Below are positions 20,690 to 34,594 of a stretch of 64,000 nucleotides of DNA, piece after piece. This DNA is from Rapana venosa (Eukaryota; Mollusca; Gastropoda; Neogastropoda; Muricidae): the NCBI GenBank assembly GCA_028751875.1, contig CM054138.1:37655915-37719914 (forward strand). Reading direction: 5' to 3'. The notes beneath the pieces are model-generated. The model made no database searches. It was not told the DNA's origin and was given only the letters and a program-made list of their open reading frames with translations. A program made the translations under genes and the position numbers. Every line of letters begins with the position of its first letter. Within the stretch, counting starts at the first letter, position 1.

Positions 20690-21560
20690 TCTTTATGCGG
20701 TTGAAGAACTTGACATTCGTTATGGATATCGATCCGATCATTTCATGGTTAGTGTAAGATTGAAATTTGGTAAGCAAAAGAACATCCTGGAAAATTAATA
20801 TTTTTTCTTAAGGGGACACTAAGTAAAAGAAATGAGCAAATTGAAATTGTTAGTGAAGAATTTCCTGCAAATCACCACATAAGAAATTTGTAAAGCCAGT
20901 CAACAGTTCCAAAAATGTATTTTTGGAATTTCTGCCGAGAAGAACAGGAAAAAGTACATTGTTTACTCATAAAGGAAAAAGAAAGATAAAACTCAAGAGG
21001 AACAAAAACACCTAATTACCTAATCAACCAAACAATCTTGTAGATGTGCATCTGAAACGATATTTTAAGTTTGTGTGGAAAAATAAACAAGGCTTTAATT
21101 TTAAGAAAAGTTAAAATTAAACTATAAAACATGGAAGATTATGAATACTGTCTCTGAAACAGCTCTTTAATGATACTGAAACTTATATGGATTAAAAAGT
21201 TCAAATTAGCCCTTTAAAAAGCTCTGAAAATGATTTTGGACCATAACAAGGAACAGGACTTCATTATGACATTCTGCTTGAAGATGAAAAAAAAATCAGC
21301 TAAAGTGTTGTGATAAGTGAAACAGTAGTCTACTAGTTGAACTGAATTCGAAAAAAAAATGTTCCAATTAAGATGCACAGAATTCTTGCAACAGTATTTT
21401 TTTAATGGACAAAAATATATATACATTTTGCAAATCTGAAAAAAGGAACTATTGGTCGTTTAGTCTCTGATTGTAAAGAAACTTATTGGTTTGGAATAGA
21501 TTAAAAGATTTCTTTAATGAAATTCTAGCAAATGTGCATAATTTTATGCTGTCAAGGGAA
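20690..21560 (+). mobile_element. Very decayed LINE remnant (possibly L1/Tx1-like)
   Basis: Faint plus-strand signals only: an endonuclease-like GYRSDHFMVSVRLKF near 20730 (the SDH motif), then FVWKNKQGFNFKK near 21070 and LIWIKKFKL near 21190, which resemble the C-terminal RT region of L1/Tx1-type LINEs. Multiple stops separate these words. The region is AT-rich and older-looking than the other elements. Confidence 0.4.
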
Positions 21561-21975
21561 CACGTAAATTGTTTGGAATTGTTCATACTGTCACAAGTAA
21601 CAAAACACTTGATAACATGTCAATAACGGCACAATTTCTCATTTTACAGATCTAATGTTAAAATGTAGAGCCTTTGTTTCAGGTCACAGGAATATTTGAT
21701 AAATATATTTTTATACTGATAAAATACATTACATGACATGATTTTGTAAGTAAATGGCACTGTTAAAAATGTTGTATTGAAAGCTAGATACATCTGAAGA
21801 CAGTAAATGTATGTAATAAACTTGGAGACAGAGAGGCAGAGCAGAGAGGACAAAAAGAGACGACAGAGACAGACGGTTAATTGCGAAAAAAGTGATTAAT
21901 TAAACGATATCATAATTAGAAAACACCGTACTTTGCAAAGTTTTAAACATACAAAACAAATATAAAGTTTAAAAC
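21561..21975. other. AT-rich unassigned stretch
   Basis: No coding signal or known repeat. Confidence 0.5.
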
Positions 21976-21979
21976 AACA

Positions 21980-22085
21980 TGGAGAAGAGGGGGAGAGAGA
22001 GAGGAGAGAGAGGGGAGAGGAGGGGGAGAGGAGGAGAAGAGAAAGGAGAGGGGGTGGGGGGGGAGGGGGAAAGAGGGGAGAGGGC
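21980..22085. repeat. (GA)n/(G)n purine tract
   Basis: Imperfect GAGAGG and GGGG runs on the plus strand. Confidence 0.95.
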
Positions 22086-22899
22086 CCTATTCTCGTTGAA
22101 CGTAGACGGGCAATACTGATGTTTTTTTGCATAAGCGAAAATGGTTGCGCTGCCGTTAAGCGCCTTCAATCAGGCCCAGTGCATGCTTCGGCATGGGAGA
22201 GAATTGTTTTTTGTATGTCTTTTTGGAAAGAAAAGGAGGAGAATGGACCAAAAAAGCAGAAAATAAGACAAGAAGGAGGTGCAAGAAGAAAGGAAAAAAG
22301 GATAAAAAAAAGGGGGGGAATTCGTAGCATAGAATTTTCCCGAAGGTGGAGATTTCTTTTTTTATTCATTTCCTCCCGGGATCCCTACGAGTAGGCCCCT
22401 AGAATACTTTGGGTTTTTAATTTGCGCATAAAAAAAATATGTGCTTGTTTATTTCAAGTAGGGTGAGTGTTCACTGACAGGTCCCAGGTCCAACAGGGGG
22501 AGTGCCCAGGGAAAAAACTTTTTGGGCATATCTTTTTCATTATGCGCAAGTGTTGTTTACATTCTCCAGATGTTGAGTGTGCAAAGGCGGTACCCAATTA
22601 TCAAGCCGTCAGTTTGGCCAAACTGTGTCTATTTCCCCATGACATGTGTGTGTGCTTGGGATTTATGCAAACACATGCCCCAAAAAGTTTAGTTAAATAG
22701 AGGTGGCTAAAAAGAGCATTTGGGAAATCACTTTGAAAACCAAAATTTGGGGCATTTCTTTAATGGGTGCTGTTGGCAAAAAACAGGGGGGAAAGGGCTT
22801 GCGTCTTGTGAAAGCATGATTTTGGGGCAGAAAAATGGGGGAAGGGGGGGGATCAAACCCTAAACAAAGAGTCATACATTGCCCGAAAGAAGTGAAAAT

Positions 22900-23075
22900 A
22901 AGGGAGTGTTATGTATCTCCTAGCACACAAAAACAACGCGCACACCTTACAACCACAACACACACAAAACCACCAAAAACACACAACAAACACCACACAC
23001 ACAATCCCCCACACACGCGCATGATACACACCACGAACACCCCACACACCACCACCACACAAAATACAACAACCC
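22900..23075. repeat. Degenerate (CA)n-rich tract
   Basis: CACACA, ACAACA and CCACAC words with many C and A run-ons, consistent with a CA microsatellite passed through the smearing described for this block. Confidence 0.7.
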
Positions 23076-23099
23076 CTGCCCAGGTTATATTAAATTTTT

Positions 23100-23285
23100 T
23101 TTTAAATTTTTTTATTTTTTATATTGGGGTTTAATGGAAAAAAGCACTCATGTGCTTTTTTACTTCTAGCCCCCGGGGTTTTTAGGGGGGTTTTGGGTAA
23201 ATTTTGTCATTTTTTCACCGGCAAAAAATGGCCCCTACTCTTCCGAAAATTTGGAAACGGGGTTTTAAATTTGTGCGAAAGGGGA
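23100..23285 (-). mobile_element. SINE family 1, smeared copy
   Basis: In order the plus strand shows aatggaaaaaagcactcatg, tgtcattttttcaccggc, atggcccctactcttccg and ttttaaatttgtgcgaa, each a distorted SINE 1 word read in reverse. Only the 3' part is present. Confidence 0.75.
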
Positions 23286-23984
23286 CTTTTTTTTATATTT
23301 ATATATTATTATATTTTATTATATATTATATTTATATATTTTTAATTTTTATATTATATATTTTTTGTGTGTGGTGTGTGGTTTTAAACTTTAGTTTTCG
23401 TGAAGGGCATATGCGACATAAAACAGAAAAAAAAGAGAAAAGAGAGGGAGGCCGAGGGCGAAGGTAAGGGGGGAGAAGGTGGGAAAAGGGGGAAATCTTT
23501 TAGAGGACACGATGGATAGACAGGGGGACAGACAAAAAAGGATCAAAAGATGGGACTTGAAGCAGAAAAAATGGCATAAGGAAAAAAGAAAAAAACCACA
23601 CCACATAACTTTAAAAAAATTCGAACCCTAGAGAGAAAAAATTTTTTAAAAAAGTGTTACCCCACTATGTAGTCGGGTCAGTAAAGGAAGTTCTCTGCAA
23701 ATGCAAATGGTACCCCATGTAACCCAGTACAACCTTTGTCGATGTGGGGGGGGGAAACCCCAAATTTAGAAAAAACCCAAAAAAAATGGGGATTGGAGAG
23801 GGTTTGGCCCCCAAAAGGAATATCCTAACCCCACAGAAAAAACATGAAAGACAAATCCCAAAGCCAAAATGATCCCGGGGGCGGTCGGGGCCCCGGGTTC
23901 CCAAACGACCGCGTTTAAAATTTGATCAACCCAGGGTGGAAGTGACAAGTCGCTACTGGATTTAAAAATTATTTTAAGCCCCCT

Positions 23985-26930
23985 AGAGAAAAAAATTTCC
24001 CTTTGGTACATGGAACGTCCGTACACTCTACCAGTGCGGAAAAATCAAAGAACTAGATTTATGAGCTTACCCGATATAATGGGAAAATTATTGGCCTAGG
24101 AGAATGGGGATGGACAGGTTTTGGGGGTGAGACCATTGATGAAAAAAGGCAAAAGATTTGGTCTTTTGGCCAAGGGGAACATCACCAACAGGAATTTGGA
24201 TTTTTTTGTCTAAAAGGAAAAAGTGGGGTGCATTTTTCCTGTACCCCGGGTTTCCAGCGGGTTTATAGTATCCGGGTGTCGGCCAACCCCGAACATCCAC
24301 CATACAAATTATGCCCCTTCATCTGGCCCTTACAGTTAAAAGAGTAGAAAAAATTTTTTGAAGATCTTGAAGAGACCTTTAAAGAAAATACCCAAAAAGG
24401 GAAAATCTTCATTCCATCCGGGTTTTTAAAACCCCAAAATTTAGGTTTTGACCCCTTAAAACAAGGGGCCCGGGAAAAAAGTTGGTTAAAGTTTGGAACG
24501 GGGGAGCCCAAACGACAGGGGAAAAGTCTGCTGGAGTTTCCCTTTGCCCCCACAGACTTCCCAAAGGGCCAATCCCCTTACCCCCAAAAGCGGCAAGGGG
24601 GGACAACGGGGCATGCGCCAAAGGGAAAGTTCCATCAACCAAATAGTTTTTTATCTTAACACCCGGCGCTTAAAACCCAGCTCAACAGGGGCCAAAAACA
24701 AAAACCTCCCCTGGAGTTTGCTGGGAAAGGGGCCCACCCCTGTGTGTGGTATTAAAAAATAAAGCTGAAGAAAAAAAACAGCCTGCAAAAAGTAAAAAAT
24801 TTTTGACGGGGCCCAAATAAAAAAGACCCAAGATGTGGAGGGGGGATCTTCTAAGTTTAAGCTTGGGGGGAACTTTTTGCGGCTTTTAACCCTTTTGGGA
24901 AAATACAAAAATTGAAAAAAACCAAAACAAACTTAAATTTGGGGCCGGGTTCCGGAAACAGCAGAGGGGGGAACTCGGTCGCGGAGGAATAAACACCGCC
25001 TTTGGATCCCAAGGCATCTTGGCCCTTGCAAATACAAAAAGAGCACAAAAAAACCAACCGGTTTTCCCAAACCCAAAAGAAAACGGGGGGCCCCAACAAT
25101 CCGTGAAAAAGTCAATTTTAAAAGGGCCGAGAGAAGGGGGATCAGGACAATGTGAGAGATCAAAAAAAAACATGAAGTGGGAACAGTAAAAGGCTTTACA
25201 AACACCCTAAAAAAAAACTAAAAAAACATTTCCCAACCAAATCATCAGTATTGAAGACACCCTCGGAAACCCCCTAAACGGGAAAGCTAGTTTGCATTAA
25301 ACGGGGTGGTCTGAATATTGTCAAAAAGTACAATCCCCAAAACAACCGGGCAGTGCATAAGGGAAGGAAGAAAGAACTTAAAAGAGCCACCCGCCTTTTC
25401 CTTTTTACTGAGGGAAGAAGGGGGAAAGAAGCCACCCGCAGTTTTTCCATTTGGAAAACCCCCCAGGGCAGAAAAATTACCAGCAAAAGTTGCTAAATGC
25501 ATGGTGGGGGAAAAACTTTTTAAACATAGGGTTTCGTTTCTGTCAAAATTTTTTGGGGAAGACAAAACAGGGGCCCAAACGATGGACAAATCATTTAAAT
25601 CATCCCCCTCCCAAAAGGGAAGGGGGAAAATTTCCCCAATCCCAAAATATAAAACCAATTTCCCCTAATCAGCCACCCCAGCAAGTTTAATGCTCAAAGT
25701 TATTTAAATGACTCAAGGGGAGGCAGAAGAACACCTTGCAGAGGAAAAAGCGGGGTTTTCGGGGCAGGCAGGAGGACCCAAAAATTCGAACAGTTTTTTA
25801 AAACTGCCAATAATGAGGGAAAAAAACTTTCTTAACTTTCAGGAGGACCGTTCCACAATTTCATCGACTTAAAGGGGAAAAAGGGCTTTTGACAGAGTAG
25901 GCACAAAAGGCCCTGTGGCAGGTCCTCAGAATTTTTGGGCCCTTGAAAAAGGGCCTAGGGGAAAAACCAAATTCAAGCACTATAAAAACACCGCTGCGTG
26001 ATTTCCCTTTGAAAAAATTCAGGTCGGAAAATACTTTAAAAATTTTTACAGTTGGGGCCCGACAAGGAGGGCCTTTTACCCTCCCATCCTGTTCAATTTG
26101 TTTTTGGGAAAAAACATTTGAGAGAGCCCTTTACATGATTCCACTCTCCCTTTCTCCATTGGCGGCAAAACCCCCTCAACCCCTTCGGTTTGCCGTGACA
26201 TTGCCCTCATGGGCGGAAGAAACACAGGCTGCAAGATCTTACGCCCGGGACTTGAGAACAGGGGTGGAGCATATGGGATGGAGGTGAGCTCGGAAAAAAG
26301 AAAAATTACTTGTGAAACAGCACGGGCAATGCCACCGAAAAAAAATTTAACTGAACGGCCAAAAAATGGGGGGAGGTGGGACGCTTTTTAAATACCTGGG
26401 CCGCTACACCAAAAAGGGGAAGGGCGATCGACGCGGGAAAAATCAAAGCCCAGATTTAGCCATGGCAACTTTCCTTCCAGGGACAAAACTCACCACCATT
26501 GGAAAGAAAAGAGATCATTTTTTCCCAATAAATAAAGCTTTTAAAACCCCCAAATTTCAGTGACCCGGCTGTACGGAAAGGGTGAAACCTGGAAAACGCT
26601 AAAAGCGAATCCAGTCATTCGAAACAAAATGCCATGGGAAAATACTGGGCATACCCTGGAGAAAACCCGAAAGCCAAGGGAATTTGTAAAGAGTCAAATA
26701 ACAGGCTGGCGGGTTTGGTTCCCCAAGAAGAAAAAAAGCTGCCCTTGGTTCGGCCACGTCCCCCGCCAAAACACTCTGCCCAAAAACAGTTCAGGGAAAA
26801 CACTCAAAGGGGGGCCGAAGGGGGGGAAAAGACAGAAAACAGGAAAAAAATCAGGGAAAGGGGAAAAATAGGAGGAAGGACCAAGGATAAAGGATTCCCC
26901 CCGTTTTTCTGCCCCGAGCCGAAGGGCCCC
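23985..26930 (+). mobile_element. RTE-like LINE, near full-length but smeared
   Basis: In order on the plus strand are an endonuclease start (TWNVRTLY-like sequence near 24008 and a GLGEWGWTGFG-like stretch near 24100), an RT DFKKAFDRV-like block near 25870, TVGARQGGPF... near 26050 (motif B), AVTLPS at the catalytic motif C position near 26190, MEVSSEKRK near 26280 and a C-terminal WFGHV...GRP-like block at 26750-26830. The order and spacing match RTE-type LINEs; the nearest clean relative is at 36436-37285. Individual residues are unreliable. Confidence 0.75.
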
Positions 26931-27342
26931 GGGTTGATGGAGGGAGGAGGCCCCTTTATACCTTGGGAAAAGGGCTTTCTTGTTAAGAAAAAGGGGGTCC
27001 CCGGTTTGAGGGATGAAAAAGGGAAAGGGGCCCCTACAACAATTTCCCCGCCCAAGGGTGAATTTCGATTTAATCCCAAAGGATGCGGTTTTTATTTTTT
27101 TTTTTTTGAAACCCGGAAAGGGGGTTTTAACCTGGCCTCACGGGTTTTCCAAAACTTTTCCCATTGGCGGTCAAAAAATGGGGTTTTTTACCCCTTGTTT
27201 TTTTTTGGGTTCCCCGAAGGTTTTGGAAACCAGGTCCCCTTTTTGGCGGGGGGCCAAACTGTCGAAATACCCCAAAAAATAAAAACCTTGGGGCGGGGGG
27301 GCACGAACGGGTCGCAAAAGCCAACATGTCCCATTGGTGTGC

Positions 27343-27369
27343 TTGGGGGGGGGGGGGGGGGGGGGGGGG
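27343..27369. repeat. Poly-G tract
   Basis: About 27 consecutive G, followed by poly-A, at the border of the next SINE 1 copy. Confidence 0.9.
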
Positions 27370-27394
27370 AAAAAAAACAAATTTTTTTTGTCTA

Positions 27395-27625
27395 AAAGGA
27401 GAGAGGAAATTTTTTTTTTATCCCAAAGAAATTTCATTTTTTATTTGGGAAAATTTAAAAAGGGAAAATAAGTACTACTTTCTTTTTTGCACCCAGTCCT
27501 TTTCCCCACCGGCATACGTTGCTTACCCCTTCCGAAAAATCCGAAAAAAGGGGAAAAAAGGGTTTTTTAAAGTTTGGCGCAAGTGTTTGCGTGAGTTCAC
27601 ATTTTTATTGTCTCTTCCGAAGGAA
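27395..27625 (-). mobile_element. SINE family 1, smeared copy
   Basis: Recognisable distorted words include ccaccggcatacgttgctta, gcgcaagtgtttgcgtg and gtctcttccgaaggaag, in family order. Confidence 0.65.
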
Positions 27626-29649
27626 GGAGAGGGGAGAGAGAGGAGGGGGTTAGAGGGGAGAGAGGATGAAAAAAGAGAGAGAGAGAGGAGATGGTTTGGG
27701 ACAAAAAATCTAAAATTTCCCATTTTCAAGTTTTTTGTCTTCAGCTTCCCAAAGAAAGGGTTCTAAAGTAAACTAATCAGTAGAGAAAGGGGGGCTCAGG
27801 AGTTTTTTTTGGAAATTAGCAAATCCGAGAAAAATAAATTGTCTTAAAGCTAAATTTTCTTTTCTAAAGTGGGGATAAGGGGGGGTTTTGATAGCAAAAA
27901 CAAAAGATGGGGATAGTGTGGGGGAAAAGGAGGGGGGTCTTTAAATGGAAAGAGGGGTAGGGGTGTTGAATGGCCCTGAATATATATCGACTTAAAAAAA
28001 GAGGGGAGGGGGATGGGGGGTCAGGAATGAGAAATGGAAGCAGCCCAAAAACAATGGAGTACGTTTTTTGAGTACTGTCAAAGCGGGGTCTGTGGCCTTC
28101 TTTTCCCCCAAAAAAAAAGGAATGATTAGTTGGCAAAGACTCGGGATTTTTTAAAAATTGGGAAATGGGGGCCCTTGTGTCACGTGCTGTGTTTGAGACT
28201 GGTGACCACTTCATTTTCCGGGTTTGTACCAGATGCAGTGTTTGCACAAACCCCTTTCATTTTTTAGACCCTGGGGAAGAATTCTGTAAAAATGCTGAAA
28301 AGGCGTTTTTTGCAGTTCATTTTTTAATTTGTTTGTATTGGAAGGGGGTTTGGTGTTTTTGTTGTTTTTTACAAAAAATAAAATTAAAAATCCAAATTTT
28401 TGGTTTTTTTAAAAAAAATTACTGTTTTTTTGGTTTTCCAATTTTACGTTAAATTTACGAAAGCATTTTACTTTTAAATTATTTTTTAATTTTTAAATTA
28501 ATCCGAGTGGCTGCAATATTATCAAAAGGGGCCCAAAAGTTTACTAAGTTTCTTTGAGATTAATTAAAAGAGGGAAAACGTAAAAAATACTTGATTAAAA
28601 CTTTTGTGATATTTAAAATGATTTTAAATTTTTTCAAAAATTACGGGAAATTGTTTGATCCAGCTATCATATTTCATCCTTTTTTTTTTCCCAAAACTTT
28701 TCGGGAAAAAAAAATTAGGTCAAATTCAGGGAAACTAGACAAACCCCTTTATTTCTAAAACACAAAAGAGTAATGGGAAACGATTTGGGTTTTTTTTTTT
28801 TTTTCCGGGGTCGGTTTTTCACTTTTTTGTTTTGGGTGGCCCAAGGAAACCCATTTTGGGCAAGTAGGTACACGGGGAAATATAGGGGTTTTCCCGGGGA
28901 AAATAATTATACTCATGGACTCAAGAGACTGAAGCAAAAATGACATAAACAAAAATAAAAGGGAAAAGAAAAATTTTTGATGTTGCAAATTTTGGGAAAA
29001 TTTAAAAAATACTAGTTTGAAGTAAAAGGGACGCTGGGGGAATTGAATTTAGGTACTGTTTTTTGTTTTTATGTTGGTTGGTGTTGTACGGGTTGCTCCC
29101 CCAAAAAATAGTTTGAAAAGCGACAAGAAAAATGGGAACTGAAATTGCTTCGTTCCCCCTAAAACGAGAACTAACTTTACCGCCCGGGCCAAAATATTGC
29201 AAAACCCCAAAAAAGCAAATTTAATATTTAAATAAAATTGCGTATCAAAATCCCTTAGCACCCCGTTTTAGCAGGGCCTTTTCCCGGGGGCAGGGACCGC
29301 TTTGAAAAAAGAATAAAAGTCATTTTGATAAGTATTTTTCCCCACTGCCGAATCTCCATCAGACATTCCCCACACGTATAAATATTATAAAAAGGAAAAA
29401 AACGGGATTAGTGACCGGAGGGCTTATTTTTCATGGGAAGTCATATCGGGGGACGTAAACCCTGTCAGTCCCTGCTGTTTTGCTTTGGGTTTCGGTGGAC
29501 CCGATAACGTCATAAAGCTAGATCCAGCTTTGGAAGATTGACATTGGGGTTCCTCTCAAACTGAAGAGGAAAGGCTGAGAGGGTAATGACTGACAGAAAG
29601 GTTTTTTGTCCTTTTTCTTTGTTGTCAGGGGCCCTTTTTTTGCACATCC

Positions 29650-29781
29650 CTTAGAGGGGAAAAGAGAGAGAGAGGAATGGGGGAGGAGGGGATAGAGGGG
29701 AGAGTGAGAGAGGGAGGGGAAAGGGGAGAGAGAGGGAATTTCAAAAAAGTTTTATTAAACAAAAAGGCTTTGGCCCCATAC

Positions 29782-29812
<31 letters not shown>

Positions 29813-29815
29813 TTC
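29650..29815. repeat. (GA)n-rich tract and a 26-base poly-G run
   Basis: Purine-rich GAGAGA/GGGA sequence at 29650-29735, and poly-G at about 29787-29812. Confidence 0.9.
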
Positions 29816-30991
29816 CCAAAAATTTTTTGTATTTTAGGGAGGAAGAACAACCAAAAAAAGGGTTTTTTTGGGATCCCCAAAACTACCCAATAAAAATATT
29901 TCCCAAAAAAAATAGGGAACTTAAAAAAACAAGTTTATCTTTTTTTTTTAAAGGTTTTTTTACAAAAAAATAAAGCAAGGTGCGCACAATTCAGGGTGCC
30001 CTGATCCCTTTTGAGTGGGACAGAATCTAAAAAAATTTAGGCGGGCCCTAAAAATTTTTTCCGGAATGTAATTTTTTTCTTTTTTGCCCCCCAAAATTCT
30101 TCTTTTTTTTACTTGGAACACCCTCGGGGCCACAAAGGTTTTTTTTTTAATTTTTTCTTTTTCTTCCAAAAACTTTTTGGGCTTACCATTAATGGGCCCA
30201 ATTAAGCAGCCTGAGGGTTCATTTCATTTCCCTTCCATGGCCCCTTTAATTAAATTACCCCCCTTTTAAATTTTTTAAACCCAAAATTTTATGCCCCCAT
30301 TTGGGGATAACCCCCAAAGTAAAAACCCTAGAATAATTCTTTTTAAAGGGTATGTCCAAAATTAAGTTTTTGTAATGTTTTACATCGTGGGGAAGCTATA
30401 AATTGTCTGTACATTTGAAATCTTTCATGTTTTGTTTATAAACCATCCACTGCTGCCAAGGGCACTCAATCAGTTTTGCCTAAAAACCTTTGAAAAAACT
30501 TTCTACAATTTCCGACCCCTTTATTGGGGCCAAAAAAAACCCAAAAGGGCCAAGTTAAACAAAGCGGGTTTCGTATTTGTGAACCCCCCTTGACATTAGA
30601 TCAAAAAGCATTTGTAAGATTTAAAAAGGTAACATGCACTCTTCCATATGAAAATTTAACCCAAATATCAAATGCATCTTACAGAGCTTAATAGTGGAGG
30701 TTATCTAGGGGTTTTCCCTTAAAAACAATTATTGGGTGTAGGTCTTTCTAAGCCAAAAAAAATTTCTTTAAACCCAAAGGGGGGGTTTTTAATGATTCAC
30801 AATGTTTTGGGCGGGGCTGCACCCCAGTCCCCAAATTTTCCGCGCCCAAATATAACACGTGGGTTTTTTTTTTTTGGGGCATCAAATATCAAAAAAAACA
30901 AGTCAAAAGCATTTTTTATAAATTTAATTTTATTTTTTCAAAACATTTAAAAGATTTTTTACCTCGACTTGCCTGTCTTTGCTTTTGCAAA

Positions 30992-31100
30992 GGGGGGAGA
31001 GAGAGAGAGAGAGAGGGAGAGGGAGGAGAGGAAAGGGAAGGGGAGGGGAAGGGGAGAGAGTAAAAGGAGAGGAAAATGAGAGGGGGAGAGGGGAAAATTG
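30992..31100. repeat. (GA)n purine tract
   Basis: GAGAGA grading to GGGGAAGGGG within the smeared block. Confidence 0.9.
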
Positions 31101-34100
31101 CCCCCAAGCTCCAAAGGAAGGGGAACGGAGTCAACTTGAGTTTTTAAAAATTCTTTGGCTAAAATTAAAAGGATTCAGTCAAGCTTCCTTAAAATGATCA
31201 TTAAAAACCCTTTCCCAAAAGGAAAAGCGGGTCTTATATATCGGGTGTCTTGCCTTCCAACTAGAGACCCAAAACCCATTGAAAATTTAATGATTCCCAA
31301 AAATTTTGGCTAAACCCTTTTGGGAATTAGAAAAGGAACTTTTTACACTTTTAGGGAATGAGGATCGGGGGTTTAAAAACTTTGCTTTCCAGTATAGGGA
31401 AAAAATGGGGGGATGATGCCATTAATAACATAAAAAAAAAGGGAAGGCAGGATATTTATACCCAATTGATAATACCAAGGCATTTTGACACGGGTATCAA
31501 AATCTTTTTCTGACCTATGCAAATTTGGTTTTGGAAAATAAAAAAATTTTTTTTGGGGTTTTGGGTTTAAATTGGTTGGGGACTTTTAAGGGGAAAATAG
31601 GGCCGGGCCAAAGGGTGTTATCAAGAAAAAACTGGGGGCCTTTTTTTTGGTTTTTGCAAAAAAAAAACTTTCTTTTTAACCCATAATCTTTTGGTGGGAA
31701 ATTGGGGGCCCCAAAGGCTGCCCCCAATTTTCTGGGGCATTTGGGGGTTTTTCCATTTTTCGGGGTGGGCCTTTTCCAAATTGGGAGGATTTTTTGAATT
31801 TTACCCTTGGTGGGGAAAAGCCTTGGGGGACAAAAAAATTTTGGGAATTTTTGCTAAAATTTTTTTCCCGGGGGGAAACCCCAATTAATTGGGAAAGAGA
31901 CAACCAAAAACCATTTAAGGTTACAAAAGGGGGGCCTTTAATTGATTTTTTAATTTTTTTCCAAATTTACCCAAAAAAAATTTTTTAGGGAAACCCCGGT
32001 TTGGGCCCCCCAATTTCCCCCTTCGTTTGGGGGGGGGGTTTAAAGGTTTTCCTTCACCCCAACCTAAATTCACCTTGGTGGGGACCGGGACCCGGTTTTG
32101 GGAATGGGGTTCCCCCCCCGGGGCAACGGAAACCGGGGGCCAAATTTGGAAAAAACCGGGGGGGGCAAATTAAGGAAAAATTTTTCCCCCTGGGGGCCGG
32201 GGCTTAAAGGGGAGGTTTGGGGTTTAACCAAGGTTGAAGGCCGGGTCCCCAATCCCTTGGTTTTGGGAAATGTTCCAGGGTTTTTTGGGTTTTGGTCGTA
32301 CTTTGTTTATTGGTTTTCCCTACAAACCTTTTTTTTATTCCGGCATGCGAATTTTGCCCTTGGGACAGGTGTTTTTTTTGGCCTTTTGGGTTTTTTTGGG
32401 TGGAAATCCATTTTCCACTTTTTCCCCCCTTTTTCCGTTTGAATGTTTTTCCTTGAAAATTTGGTTTCCTTTTTTGGGGCCACCCAGTTGCCCCCCGGTT
32501 TTCCCCCCCCAAGGAAATTTTTTACCCCCCCAATTGGTTTATTACGGGTTTTCTGTTTTTAAGTTGATGTTTTCAGGATCCGCCTTGAAAAGGGCCTTTC
32601 ATTTTTCCAAAATTTGGCGGGGAATACCCGGGGACGTTTTCTGGATCCGGGGCATTTTTGTCCACCCGGGCCTGGTTTTTTTCATTAATTTTCCCAAAGG
32701 GTTTCCCTTTCAAAACCTAGGAAAGGGAAAAAGGGGCCTTTTTTTAAAATTTTTTAATTCCCGGGGGTTATTTTTTCAAAAATTTAATTTTTAATTTTAA
32801 CCAACCAAGAAAAATTTCAGGATTTCCTTTGGAAGTTAAAAGGGAAAAAATTTTTGGGGCAATTAAACATTCCCCATTTTATGTTCCCCTTTCTTGGGGG
32901 TTTTTTGGGGGTATAATTTTGGGGGCCTTAATAAACAACCCTTTTTTGGTGACCCCATGGGATTGGGGGGTTATAGGGGGGGGGAACAGAAATTTGGGTC
33001 CCCCTGGGTTTTTCCAAAAGCAAATGGCCCCGTTGGTTTGCAGAAACGGGGGGTTTGGGAAAGGAGGGGGTTGGGGGAAACCAGGGGGGAAAAAAAATTC
33101 CCAAAAAGGGAAATTTTTAAAAAAATGCCTAAATACCCGGAAAAGAAAAACCCCTTTACACCTTGATATATAACTTTTTGGGAAAATTGGGAATACCCAT
33201 TGAAAGGAACCTTATTCCCTTGTGGAAAAGTTTTAAAATTGGGAGTTTTTAAATTGCTCGGGGTTGAGGTTTTGGGAAAATTGGTTTAAAAATAAAAAAA
33301 ATTTATAAAAGAGGGAAAAAGTTGATTTCATAAACTTTGATTATAATTTCCTTAAGGAATAGGGGGTTAAAAAAAGTAAAACCAACAACACAACACCACC
33401 CAAAACAACAACCCAAAAAACAACCAAAAAAAGGGAAACGAAGGAACAGGGGGACAACCTGTTTGGGATTTTTTAAATGGAAAATTTTTTTTCCGGGGGA
33501 AAGCTTTTTTGAAAACCCCAAACCCCTTTGGGTTTTGAAAAATTTGAAATTTAAAGGGCCGAATTTTTTTTTAAAAACTAGTTTTTCTTTGTTCGGTAAA
33601 AATTTTTAGGGGAAATATAGGGTTTTTAAAAAAAAAATTTTCTTGGGGGACAAAACTTTTTGACATTTTCTTTTTCAAAAAGGGTCTTTAAAGAAAAAAA
33701 TTTCCAAAAAAAAGCCTTTTTTTCAAAATGGGGGAAAAAAATTTTAAAAAAGTTATTTTAGAAAAAGGGGAAAATAAACCCCTTTTGGGATTGAAAAAGT
33801 GTTTTAAAATAAAAGAGGGAAAAAATTAAACCCCTTTCGTTTTTGGGTTTTGTAAAAATTTTTTTGAACACCCCATTTGGGAAAATTTGTTACCTATATT
33901 CGCAGAAATTTTGGGATTTTAAAACAAAATGAGTTTTTGGGTTTTATGGCTTTGGGGGGGAAATTGAAATAAAAATTGGCAAAAAACGGGGGGAAAAAAT
34001 TTTCACCAAAAAGAAAAAACCCCTAAAAGGGATTTTGAGCCCAGGGAATAAAAGGTTCGGTTTTTCCATAAAAAATTTTGGTTTTTCTGCAAGGGGAAAA

Positions 34101-34234
34101 AATTACTGTGGCCTTTTTAAAATTTTTTTCCCCCAATTAGGGGGGGGAAACCTTTAAAAAATTTGCTAAAAAAAATTATTTTTTTAAGAGGGGGAAATGG
34201 ATTTTTTAACCTTTGAACAACAAACAAACAAAAA

Positions 34235-34360
34235 ATACAACACCACACACAACACACAACACACACACACACACCACAACCAAACACCACACCCACCACA
34301 AAACACACACACAAAAAACCCCAAAACAACACACACACCAAAACACACCCCACCAAATCA
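34235..34360. repeat. Degenerate (CA)n tract
   Basis: CAACAC, CACACA and CCAAAA words, consistent with a smeared CA microsatellite. Confidence 0.75.
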
Positions 34361-34594
34361 AGATAAATTTTTTCCTAAAATTGTAAAGGGAAAAAATCCC
34401 ACATTTGGGTTTTTAAATTTTGGGTGCATTTGCGCCGAGATTTTTTTTTTCGGTTTTTTTAAATTAAAAATTAAAAGCTCCCCCAATTTAAATTTTTGCA
34501 ATTTTTTCCCGGGGCCGGTTTGATCCCTGTGAAAGTTTGGAGGGTGGGGTTTGATGTGATCTGCCTTCTGTGTCCATCTTTCGGATGAAAAAAC

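Noticed and set aside
26634..27766. Large open frames (up to about 250 codons) in the smeared block
   Set aside because: Composition dominated by Lys, Gly, Pro and Phe runs produced by homopolymer expansion; the underlying sequence is LINE and SINE.
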